Source of the DNA: Branchiostoma belcheri
Lineage: Eukaryota > Chordata > Leptocardii > Amphioxiformes > Branchiostomatidae
Assembly: GCF_001625305.1 (NCBI RefSeq)
Contig: NW_017803490.1
Location: forward strand, 470,049 to 534,048
DNA length: 64,000 nucleotides
Reading direction: 5' to 3'
Positions within the stretch are counted from its first letter, which is position 1. Each line of letters begins with the position of its first letter. Below, piece by piece: positions 1-10,300 of the stretch. The notes beneath the pieces were generated by a model that saw only the letters and a program-made list of their open reading frames with translations, ran no database searches and had not been told where the DNA came from. The position numbers were made by a program, and so were the translations under genes.

Positions 1-325
1 AAATTCCACGCATGTAGACTTGATCGATAGACAATTTCTGTCCTATTTAGTGATTCTCTTGCACCCCACACTTTTGCCAAGGCTATATTTGTAACATTTA
101 TTTCAGAACAGATGTATAGAATTACGTCACAGGGTTTTTGGTTACCCCTAAGAGACTCAAGTGAATAAACTAATTAACAGATAATCATGACGAGAATTTC
201 TTACGCAAAAATTATTTTATAAAAACACAGGTACTTCCATATAATTTAACAGACCATTTCATTATTTCTAGGAAGGATACTATATATTGTATCCATAACC
301 ATGCTTTCTAGTTCTATGCCTGAAT

Positions 326-351
326 GGGTTAGGGTTAGGGTTAGGGTTAGG
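326..351 (+). repeat. Short interstitial telomere-type repeat (TTAGGG, about 4 units)
   Basis: Four consecutive GGGTTA units are readable at 326-351. This is the deuterostome telomere repeat. With only about four units it is more likely a chance or repair-derived tract than a telomere. Confidence 0.8.
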
Positions 352-740
352 ATCAGGCACGGTTATGAATTGACTGCACATATTCAAGAGCAATTAGGTT
401 TGCCCCAGACACAGTTCTGGATATGCATGGACTATCCAGAATCGTGGTTTTGGATAAAGCACGGTTCTGGATACATTACAGATAAATTCAACACACTCCA
501 TGTAATAATAGACACCCCCAAAAGCATGCCTTAGTGGCATGGTGAACTCATTGTTTAGTGCTGCGTGTATGGTCACACACTTTTCGCGCCAACAAATAAC
601 CCGATACCACCTATCCATAACACCAGTGCGCTATCAATTTCATCCGGAGTATTTGGGTGGGAGGGACTCCACTAAACGGCATGGCAGCAGTTCTCTTCAT
701 ATATGGACCACACTGGGCAATTGAGGTCATCAGCTGAGAG

Positions 741-1061
741 TTGATTATGATGTAACGACTGAAATATGATTTTCCAAATATAGAATAATTTTTCTATCCG
801 GTTTTGGTGTAATACTGATCTCTTAATGTTATATGGATTTACACAATACATTTCAGCTAGAAACATTTTTTTTTGCAATTCAGAAATAAATATACCCAGT
901 TAATTATGATGTAACGACTGAAATATAATTTTACAAATATAGAATTATTATTCTTTATATCAGGTGTTGGTGTATAGGACTGATCTCTTACAGATTTACA
1001 CAATACATTTCCGCTGGAAACATTTTTTGGGGGCAATCCAGAAATAAATATACCCAGTTAT
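741..1061 (+). repeat. Tandem duplication, about 160-bp unit, two copies
   Basis: 741-902 and 903-1061 share GATGTAACGACTGAAATAT, ACTGATCTCTTA, TTTACACAATACATTTC and CAGAAATAAATATACCCAGT in the same order, with scattered substitutions and small indels. No coding potential was seen. Confidence 0.8.
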
Positions 1062-1250
1062 GGCATAACACAAAATTGTACAAAAATTTGACTAAAATTT
1101 ACCTTTTCATGTCTATTGATATAAAGTAATGCATTACTGCATTATTTGAAGAAAAAATCCCTAAAATGTAGTTGGCAGCCATTTTGATTTCTCCATGTCC
1201 TCACTGAGAAAAATTAATTATTATTCTATTCTAAAAAAAAGTGTACAGTT

Positions 1251-1598
1251 TCAGGGCTTGAAATACTGGGTACATGTGCACCTTAGTGCAACCAAAATTG
1301 GGGCTGTGCACCCATTTTTTTTCTGTGGGTGATTTTTGTAGGTATTTTGGTACATATTAGATGTAAATACAGGATATTCTTGGCATCTAAGTGTCAGAAA
1401 AATAATAAAATCTGTGTTGTAGTAATTATTTAAGATTTTGAAGTTAGCTCCCATTTCAGATTCAAGCTCAGAAGAGGAGCAGTAAGATCTGTAATTATGT
1501 TTTGTTTTGTATGGTGCACCCAAAAAAATTTTGTGCACCTAATTTTTTAGATTGGGTGCATCAGTGCACCTATTCCCAAAAATGAATTTCGAGCCCTA
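1251..1598 (-). mobile_element. MITE-like repeat, family D (GTGCACC-rich)
   Basis: The ends read CAGGGCTTGAAATACTGGG and ATTTCGAGCCCTA, a short terminal inverted repeat around AGGGCTCGAAAT. Both ends contain clustered GTGCACC words. Three related copies lie in this window (8580-8957, 57158-57522, 59936-60110), so it is a dispersed family. No ORF for a transposase is visible. Confidence 0.75.
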
Positions 1599-1752
1599 AT
1601 TTTTGCACTGCAGAAATCAGAAAAGGTAAACCCAGGGTAGACCGGACAGTGCCCTTTACACTAAACAGAACCTTAGGCTCCAATGCACAGAGGATGTACT
1701 GCATGGATTTAAACAACCGTTCAAAAATCAATACAGCTTTGGGCCCTCCACA

Positions 1753-2174
1753 GGCAAGCTTATGCCACAGCAAGTAAATTTTATGGATGACATCCTCCAC
1801 AGACTCCAAATCTAATGCGAGCGGGCAAAAAAAAACAAGGCGGGCCGAAAAACAAGGTTCTTGCATTCTCAAATTTTGACTCAATGATTGTACAAATGGT
1901 TTTGATTCAGTGGGAACATATACACAGCCAGCATCACATATCACTGCATCAAAGTGAGAAACAAAACATTAAATCAGAGCATTTTCTTGTCTCCTCTCTT
2001 CAGTTATCTGCCATTCACCTTCCGGCATGACAACAGACATACAGTATTTGCCCATTTTCAGCATTTTGACCACTGTCAGAGGGCAACAAGATTTCTTGGG
2101 GTTTTTTTTTGGTCAAAATCAGGCAAAAATCAATGTGCGCGCTGATGTCATCCATAAAAATTACTTGCTGTGGC
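1753..2174 (+). mobile_element. MITE, family A (terminal GGCCACAGCAAGTAA)
   Basis: The left end is GCCACAGCAAGTAAATTTTA and the right end is its inverse, TTACTTGCTGTGGCC, at 2160-2174. Subterminal GGATGACATC is inverted at the other end as GATGTCATCC. The interior is non-coding. An inverted second copy follows at 2324-2721. Confidence 0.8.
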
Positions 2175-2323
2175 CTTCGTTTGAAAGCCTTGAACATTCT
2201 GGAATGTATAATCGGAGCAGACTGAATTATACCTGCAGGCAACATCGGTGGCATATCAACTACTCACATGACATACCCCTGACTATGTACTGTAATCCCT
2301 GATTTTTTCGTGGTACGTAGGCC

Positions 2324-2721
2324 ACAGCAAGTAATTTTTTATGGATGACATCAGCGCGTGCATTAATTTTTGCCTAATTTTGGAAAAAAAAAATTGTTGC
2401 CTTCTGACAGTGGTCACCATGCCGAAAATGGGCAAAGATGTCTGTTGCCATGCCGGAAGGTGGATGGCAGATAACTATGAAGAGAGGAGACAAGAAAAGG
2501 CTCTGATTTAATGTTTTGTTTCTTACATTGATGCAGTGATATGTGATGCTGGCTGTGTATATGTGATGTTGCCACTGAATCAAACCATTTGTACAATGAT
2601 TGAGTCAAAATTTTAAAATGTAGGAACCTTGTTTTTTCAGCCCGTCTTGTTTTTTTTTCCCTATCGCATTAGATTTGGAGTCTGCGGAGGATGTCATCCA
2701 TAAAATTTACTTGCTGTGGCC
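2324..2721 (-). mobile_element. MITE, family A, inverted copy
   Basis: Same termini as the copy at 1753, in the opposite orientation, about 150 bp away. Two inverted copies so close could form a large hairpin in RNA or DNA. Confidence 0.8.
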
Positions 2722-3051
2722 TCATCGTTATCAAATCATTCGTCTTCTGCCCCCCTCCCCCTCTCTTTCTTTGTGAAAATACCCATTTTCCTCAGACTGT
2801 GAAATTTTACTACAGTACAGTGAAGGCAATGTAATTTACAGTATGTAGTCCCATGTGGGATTCAGTGGTACAAGATTTCCTTTTTAGATACGGTGTGTGT
2901 GGTCGAATATATATCCACATACATGTACACTGTACAGCCTTTAAATAATACCTAGTTGTGTGCATTGAATGCATAATGACATTGCTTCATATGACTACAT
3001 GTGATAAGCCCCATGATATTTAAAATTTATCCCTTGGAGTTGCCTCTTGTT

Positions 3052-3408
3052 TAAAGGCATCCAATGCGATTTCAGAGCAGCAAAACTGGAAATATTAGAT
3101 GAATAAGGCAATCTTTGTGATATTGACACATACTGCTTCACATTAGCACATTTCAATCAGTATTTCATACTTTGGGTATCTAAAACTGCAGGTCCAAAAT
3201 AAGTCCTTATATTTTCTGGGTGGTACCCTATAAATCAGCCCAGGGCCCTTCCAGTAACAATTTCAGAATTTTGGATATTTTTGCACCATGAGGGTCAATG
3301 TACACTGGGATAGGGTGGTTTCAACTCAGTATGTAGATAAATAACTAGAATATTGACTTTGAAAAATCTGGTTTCCAAGCCCTAAAAACTGCACTTGATG
3401 CCTTTAAG
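3052..3408 (+). mobile_element. MITE-like repeat, family L (TTAAAGGCATC termini)
   Basis: The left end TTTAAAGGCATCCAATGC is inverted at the right end as GCACTTGATGCCTTTAA. The interior matches the copy at 12013-12368 in GATM intron 4, sharing GAATAAGGCAATCT and GTGATATTGACACATACT. Non-coding. Confidence 0.75.
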
Positions 3409-3858
3409 AAAAAAAAATTATGCCTAAGCTACCGTTAGATATTTCTAAACATGATTTTTGTGCCATTTGTATTGTCTGTATATTACTGGTGATATTGATA
3501 TTGTCATATGAGACAGAAAGGCTTTTGCATACGCTAAATTTCAAGTGATTAAAATACTGCAAAAGTTGAAATGTTTGTGGTGTTGCTTTTGCAGTCAAAA
3601 TTCGTCACGTTTTTCCCTTCCCTGCTAAAATGAATGACATTACTGTAACAGTACCTGACTAGCAGTTGCATAATATAAGCAGAGTACTTGTAACTGAATA
3701 TTTTGACAAGTAGGAAAAAAATATTCATGTAATATGCTATATGCATACGATAATACTTTAGGCAACATGGATGACAGATTCCGTATGTTGTCACAAGCTC
3801 CCTTCTGTCACCATGTCAGTGCGAGTGAGTTAATATTTATGAGTTCATTAAGTGTTCT

Positions 3859-4067
3859 AACCAACATTTGTCTTTCCATCATTTGGTAGAATTTTGCCAC
3901 TCAATAACGGACAAAACTGTTTTCTGAATTTTGAGGGGCAAATATTGCTTAGTTTAATGATTCTCTTTCTATATCTTTTTGTCCTTGAAAGATGATAGAT
4001 TGGGTAAAATTGTCCATCATAAGCAACAAAATTCTGTCAAATGACGGAAAGACAAATGGCTATATAA
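3859..4067. repeat. Inverted repeat (foldback-like), arms about 38 bp
   Basis: CATTTGTCTTTCCATCATTT near 3866 pairs with AAATGACGGAAAGACAAATG near 4039, and the flanks also match in part. The surrounding stretch 3409-4150 shows nothing else recognisable. Confidence 0.6.
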
Positions 4068-4150
4068 CATTGGGACTTTGAAAACTTACCCCCGGCCAAA
4101 TGCCAAACCTGTTCATTGACCATCAAATGCATTTCCACCATTAAAAACGC

Positions 4151-4529
4151 ATGCCCGTAGCCAGGATTTTAAATGGGGGGATCTTCCCACTGCTATCAGG
4201 GACCAGCGAGTGCCGTAGTGGCGAGGCGAGTGCCGAAGGCGTGAGGTTCCTAGGGGGGTCCAGGGGCATGCTCCCCCAGAAAATTTTGAAAAATGAACCT
4301 TCTGAAATGGCATTTCCTGCATTTTTTAGAGGATTTAATAGAAAAAATCAGAGAGAACTTTTTTCAATGACAAAGTGAGCAGTTTTCTTACGATTCCAGC
4401 CTCGCTGGTGACACAAATCAGTCCATCTTTTCAAGAAAAATCTTGGACCTTTAGATAAAAAGTAGACCAAAAAGTGGACCTTTAAGCCTTGTGGGGGGGG
4501 GTCGTCCGAACCCCCCTGGCTACGGGCAT
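4151..4529 (+). mobile_element. MITE, family F (ATGCCCGTAGCCAGG termini)
   Basis: Ends ATGCCCGTAGCCAGG and CCTGGCTACGGGCAT form a perfect 15-bp terminal inverted repeat. Subterminal G-runs and C-runs mirror each other. A reverse-orientation copy lies at 38755-39075. Confidence 0.85.
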
Positions 4530-4542
4530 GAAATGCACCCCC

Positions 4543-5130
4543 CCCACACACACACACACATCTAGCACTCGAAAGATACAAGAATAATCTTTCTGTGCAG
4601 TGAATTGTTCCTTCATTGCTAGTCATTCCTACATCCAGACTTTCTTAGTATAAATTGACCAACCACCAGTACAATTTGTAGCTCATTTCATGCTGCATTA
4701 ACTCCCAGTCAGGCCTGGAGCTTTAAACAAGACCTCTTTACTCTTAATCATACCCTCATGTGTTTGATGTCAGCATTGCCAAAAGTACTCTTTGTGTTCT
4801 TTGCCCTTGGTGTATAAGACTATTATTGTTGCTCCAGTTTAGTTATTAAGGTCGTCCCAATTTAATTGTTTGGTTCTTGGATAGCTTGGTGGTTTGACTC
4901 GCTAGTCAGGATAGGGCCAGTTCATCTATTTTTCTCTGTTGTTATTTTTGGCAATCTGGCATTCGATTACACGATACACATAATTTTTTAATAACACTTA
5001 ATATAATGATGACTGCAGGATGACAAATAACATGCTAGTATGTGGAATTAAAACAATGAATCGTGCTTTGCGAAGAATTTCCCACTTAATGTCAAATCAT
5101 AGTGGCTGGATGAATTTAAATGGCATACTC
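4543..5130. other. Unannotated stretch with a short (CA)n tract
   Basis: A short CA repeat lies near 4548-4560. No exon, RNA gene or recognisable repeat was found in the rest. Confidence 0.5.
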
Positions 5131-6197
5131 AGGCCTCGAAATGAACTTTTTTTTGCTATTGTCCCAGCATTGTCCCAAAAATAAATTTCAATTGTCCCAA
5201 AGTGAGGATGAACTGTCCCAACCTGTTTTTCAGCAAGTGAACTTGAAGTCAGCTTTATTTTGCTTATGTTCTGACTTCCATGCGCGGTATAATTGCAGAG
5301 TAAGGCCGACTTTAGACTGACGACAGTATACGATCGCACGACAATCGTTGTGGGCGACGGCTGACTTTAGACACATGACCAGGACACCCACAGCGCAGGA
5401 GGGCACGCCGCGCGCCAATTCAAAATGGCGAGAGAACCCCTTTTTTCGCGGCATGCTGCAGAAGATTGTTTTTAATCTGCTTTTAACTCGTTGTTCTGTG
5501 GATGAGACTCCTAGTTCGTGCCCAGCAAAGAAGGGGTATGAGGCACATGTACCAAGCGGGGCAATATACTCCGGGTTTGAACCCGGCGTTCAGTGCTGCC
5601 GTCGGCCTGGCTATATTGGCCGGGAAAATCGTCAGATCGGTTCGTACCGGAGAAGTAGCGATTGGTGGCTGGGGATTGTACTAGACACGTATGACGATAT
5701 AAAGTCTTTGGTTTGATGGCATTTAATGATACTGGCGATGTGCTTGGACATGAAATAACGCTTGCAGGCTTATTTGCATAAGGCCAATGACCTCCCACTT
5801 CCTTCGCCGGCGACGGTTCACTTTAGACGGTGGAAAATCCTCCTCGGACCCCCCGCTGAAGGATCGCACGATAGGGTCCGAGGTGGTAGTGACGACGATT
5901 CGAGGATTACCGTCGTGCGACTATTTTGATCGTCTTTAGACGGTTGTAAAATACCATCGCCGGCAACATCTTGACGATAAACATTCGTACGACTATTTAA
6001 CCGTCGTCAGTCTAAAGTGCCCCTAACAGGGAAATTTTGGAGAGCTTTTTCCAGAACCAAACAAAAGAAGGGCTGACATTCCGATGTTGATTATCTTTCT
6101 ATTGTCCCCGAGGTGTCCCAGTTTGCCTTTTTATTTGTCCCAGCTAAAATCTTAGTGGTCACTGGCCATCGGGACACTGTTAATTTCTAGCCCGGCT
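5131..6197 (+). mobile_element. MITE-like repeat, family G (TTGTCCCA-rich), interrupted by another element
   Basis: The outer parts (5131-5303 and 6024-6197) match the copies at 26163-26514 and 47751-48095. Shared words include TTGTCCCAGCATTGTCCCAA, GAAGGGCTGACATTC and GGCCATCGGGACACTGTTAA. The ends are short inverted repeats around GCCTCGAAAT. The middle is a 720-bp insertion listed separately. Confidence 0.75.
5304..6023. mobile_element. PIF/Harbinger-like MITE, 720 bp, nested in a family G copy
   Basis: Left end GGCCGACTTTAGACTGACGAC and right end (reverse complement) GGGGCACTTTAGACTGACGAC form a 21-bp terminal inverted repeat with few mismatches. TAA flanks both sides (5301-5303, 6024-6026), as expected for the TWA target duplication of PIF/Harbinger elements. 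The interior repeats the ACTTTAGAC word and has a 122-codon reading frame (5348-5716) without recognisable homology, so it is taken as non-autonomous. Superfamily assignment is inference. Confidence 0.65.
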
Positions 6198-6557
6198 TGC
6201 TACAGCTCACAGAAAAAGGCATGCAGGCCCTCATATGAAATTGTATAAGGATTGCACTCACGTAGACCCTGGATTACCATCACTACATGTTTCAACTCAA
6301 CATCAAAGTCCTGCAGGCATGGCCAAAAGCTCACAATCTGGTTGAAAGCCTGCTCCCTGATGTGTGGTGACTTGACGGACATGGTGGGCTTTGATTAAAA
6401 AGCCATACCTATGGAATACCAAGCAGCAGAATAGAAGAACAGACTACAAGGGACTCTGTATTTCAGTGTGAACTCAGGTCTGGAAAAAAGCAGATGGAAT
6501 AGATTTAGCCAGTCCAATTTATTTCCATGGCTTTCGGACATTTCAAGGTGAAAACCT

Positions 6558-6832
6558 GTACAATGGCCAAGTGCTCTTCTTGCATTCGGTAGGTCGTGAG
6601 TTCAATCCCCGTCCAAGGTACACCAAATACTTTAAAAATGGAAGTTACTGCTTTCTTTGCTTAGCACTCAGTATTTGGGAAAGAGTATGGGAGTTAAACA
6701 CTCACCACTCCCAGCGGACTAGCCCCTGCTGTAGTGATTGCACAACTGTGTGGCCCAAGGGCTGCTGAATCGGAGATGGGCACCGCCCTGCACCACATGG
6801 TGCGGGAAGGACTTTAAGGTGAAAATGTAGCA
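6558..6832 (+). repeat. tRNA-derived SINE-like repeat
   Basis: A tRNA-like head at about 6561-6622 (GGCCAAGTGCTCTTC and B-box-like GAGTTCAATCCCCG) is followed by a non-tRNA body ending near TGGTGCGGGAAGGAC. From memory this resembles a common lancelet SINE. The part upstream (6198-6557) shows nothing recognisable. Confidence 0.6.
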
Positions 6833-6909
6833 AGTGGACATAATATAAGCAGAGGGCATGGAGGAAAACTTGAATACAATTGTATTTACTCCATATAAGT
6901 GAGCTCACA

Positions 6910-7105
6910 GAAGTATTTTTTGTGTGACTTTCGGCTTTATGTCCTATCCTAGAGGACGTCCCTAACTGAACCTAGCACAGGTACTAGTAGTAGGTTTACC
7001 TGAGTCAACTGATAAAAAGGTGTTATGTGCCTTCCTTTCCCAAGGGCACAACACTGGGGCTTGCCTGGGATTCGAACCCAGAACCCCTAACCACCTTGCC
7101 ACCTA
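6910..7105 (-). repeat. tRNA-derived SINE-like repeat, minus strand
   Basis: On the minus strand the head reads GTGGCAAGGTGGTTAGGGGT followed by a B-box GGGTTCGAATCCC (7068-7080). The body contains TTGTGCCCTTGGGAAAGG and GGGACGTCCTCTAGGATAGG. The head is duplicated with GATM exon 2 sequence at 7208. Confidence 0.65.
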
Positions 7106-7343
7106 CATGAGTTGACGTGAACACTTCTGTTCTTGTTTCCCTGCAGCTATGGTCTCGTTCGGTCCACAGCGACCGGGTGCGTCACCAGAGTACCCAGGTT
7201 GCGTTGCCTGGGGTTCGAAACCAGAACCCCTAACCACCGTGCCACCTACATGAGTTGACGTGAACACTTTTCTTCTTGTTTCCCCGCAGCTATGGTCTCG
7301 TTCGGTCCACAGCGACCGGGTGCGTCACCAGAGTACCCAGGTC
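7062..7343 (+). repeat. Tandem duplication of about 146 bp containing a partial copy of GATM exon 2
   Basis: Two adjacent units, 7062-7200 and 7208-7343, share the tRNA-like head of a SINE on the minus strand, a pyrimidine tract ending in CTGCAG or CCGCAG, and the first 54 bases of GATM exon 2. The upstream copy breaks off after the exon sequence CAGAGTACCCAGGT. It therefore carries a decoy 3' splice site with a truncated exon. Confidence 0.85.
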
Positions 7344-10300
7344 GCCATGCAGGACCTTGCCCAAGAAGACAGCGCCAAGCCCGAAGATGCCAAACCCGAC
7401 GAGAGCCCCAAGAAAAACCCCGTCTGTTCCTACAACGAGTGGGACCCGCTGGAGGAGGTGATTGTTGGACGTGTGGAGGGCGCCTGTGTCCCGCCCTTCA
7501 CTGTGGAGGTCAAGGTCAGTGTTATGAACTACCACACAAAACCCCCCTTTCTTAGAAGTAGAGCAGTCCTGTTATATAACCCCCCTATCTTAGGGTAGAC
7601 AGTTAAGGGTAAGTTTTTGTTTGAAGGACATGTGGAGGGCGCCTGTGTCCCGCCCTTCACTGTGGAGGTCAAGGTCAATGTTATGAACCCACTTTTAATC
7701 TCTTTAATCCAAATTTAACCTAATTTTTCCCGAAACGGGGGTTAGACGTGCTTGCTTCAACTAGTTCAAGTGCAAGTCTTTTTTTAGCAAGATTTTTACG
7801 GCTGGATGCCCTTCCTAACGCCAACCCAAACCCTAGTAGGACCCAGGATCCCTCTAACCCACTGTGAACTATATGTGCACTACCACAGAAAACCTGGGCC
7901 TTTCTTAGAAGTAGAGCAGTCCTGTTTTTGAACCCCCCTATCTTAGAAGTATAGCAGTCCGACCTGTTGACTCCGAGCCCTGGAGTCAACACAATAAAGT
8001 ATGAAGCTCCTCAAAAGACCAGTTCATTTACAATCCAACAACACGGAATTACAACAGTCTGAACTCAGAACACTTCTTTTTCATTTCTATAAGATATACT
8101 AACGTAAGGCCTAGGAAAAAAAATGTTGTGTTTCCTGTTTCCTGATCGATCCTAAAAAAAAAACTGCCGACTCGACCAGGACCAGTTTAAATAAAGGTTA
8201 TTGATTGATTGCTTATAAGTTTATCATTTTGGGCAAGAACAGACAAAAGTTTGCAGAATTTGGGTTGTTTTAGCCCAGATGATGGCATTTCAGCACCAAG
8301 GAAAGTTTTTAATGTAACAAAAGGAACATTTTTCTATCAACAAATCCACAGGAAAGGAGTAACAAATAATTAGGAAATACGGTATTTAACTAATAATTAA
8401 GTAATAATTAGGAAATATGTCAAAGATTGTTAAACGTTAAAAGTAATTTGGCACCAGTGTTTGATTTAGGCTATGTCTACTAATATATCTCCACAATTAA
8501 GAATGTAAGGGGCACCCTGTTTTTAGACATGTATTTCATGTACTTGAAAACTACCATCATATACTTCCAACTTTCAAGTTCAGGGCTTGAAACTCATTTT
8601 TAGGAATAGGTGCACTGGTGCACCCAACCTAAAAAATTAGATGCTCAAAAGTTTCATTGGGTGCACCATATAAAACAAAACCTAATTACAGATCTTACTG
8701 TTCCTCTTCTGAGCTTGAATCTGAGCTAACTTCAAAATCTTAAACAAGTACCACAACAAAGATTTTATTATTTTTCTGACACTTGGATGCCAAGAATATC
8801 CTGCAATACTATTTTACATTTGGTATGTACAAAAATACCTACAAAAATATTTAGGTGCACCAGTACACCCACAGAAAAAATGGGTGCACAGCTCCAGTTT
8901 TGGGTGCACTAAGGTGCCAGTTTTGGGTGCACTAAGGTGCCAGTATTTGGAGCCCTGTGTGACCTGCATGTACTTGAAAACTACTCCCAACTCATGCTTC
9001 TCAGTAATCTCCGAGCTGATAGCTTGACTTATGCATTTGTCCTTGATGTAAAGTGAAGTTCTCTCCGTGGAGTGTGCTTTTCTCAGTGTCTATATTCGTC
9101 ACACTGACAGTGACGTGCACACGTTCTGACAAGGTCATACGCTGCACCGGGCGATTGCAGCATCTCTGACGTCAGCGCAGCAATTTTGTGTAATCCTACA
9201 ACACTCCGAAGAACGTTTCTTAGATCCTGAAAGCATTTATCAAGGCTGTAGCCTGTGTTACACAATCTTTCACTGTCAGGGGCTGATTGGACAGAACATA
9301 GGCAGAACGTACTGCGGATGCTCAAAACTCTGATTTTTCACGGTTTTCACTGGATTTTTGGCCAGGCCACAGCAAGTAAATTTTATGGATGACATCCTCC
9401 GCAGACTCCAAATCTAATGCAAGCAGGCGAAGAAAAAAAACAAGCTGGGCCGAAAAAACAAGGTTCCTACAATTTAAAATTTTGACTCAATCATTGTAAA
9501 AATGGTTTTAATTCAGTGGGAACATAACATATACACAGCCAGCATCACATATCACTGCATCATAGTAAGAAACGAAACATTAAATCAGAGCATTTTCTTG
9601 TCTCCTCTCTTCATAGTTATCTGTCATCCACCTTCGGGCATGGCAACAGCTGAGAATGAGTTTTTGAACAAACACCTAAATCCTTGGTTGATAACTCTGG
9701 AACACCCTACAGATTAATTTTGGACAAAATATTGCACTTTGGACAAATGTTTGTAGCCCTTTACAGCTTATACTTATAAAGTTGATATTTTGTGGAAACC
9801 TTCCTTGGCACATAATAGACCATAATGACACCCAGCGGGGGTCGTCACGCGTCATTGAAAATTGAAAAATCTGAAGATGTTTTTAAAAAATCTGAAGATT
9901 TTCTTGAAAATCTGAAGATTTTTCAAAGAATATGAAGATTTTTTTCAAAAGTCTGGGAAAATCTGAAGATTTTTCCAAAGAATCTGAAGATTTTTTCAAA
10001 GAATCTGAAGATAGTTTCAAAGAATCTGAAGATTTTTTCAAAAAATCTGAAGATATTGTTCTGAGATTGGATTGAAACAATCTAAATTGTTTTAAAGGAG
10101 CTCAATTTTTTTCAAATGTGATCTTGAAATTTATGTTGTAACTTCTTTTAATATTGACTATTTCTTGTTCTTTGTGCATCTGTCCAGGCAAACACATATG
10201 AGAAGAACTGGTCGTTTTTCGTGAAGAACGGAGGTAAGCCATTCCCCAACGATCACATGACGAAGGCCGTGCAGGAGGTGGAAGAGTTCTGTAACATTCT

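Noticed and set aside
5348-5716. 122-codon ORF
   Set aside because: Lies inside the nested MITE; no recognisable homology and no start or splice support.
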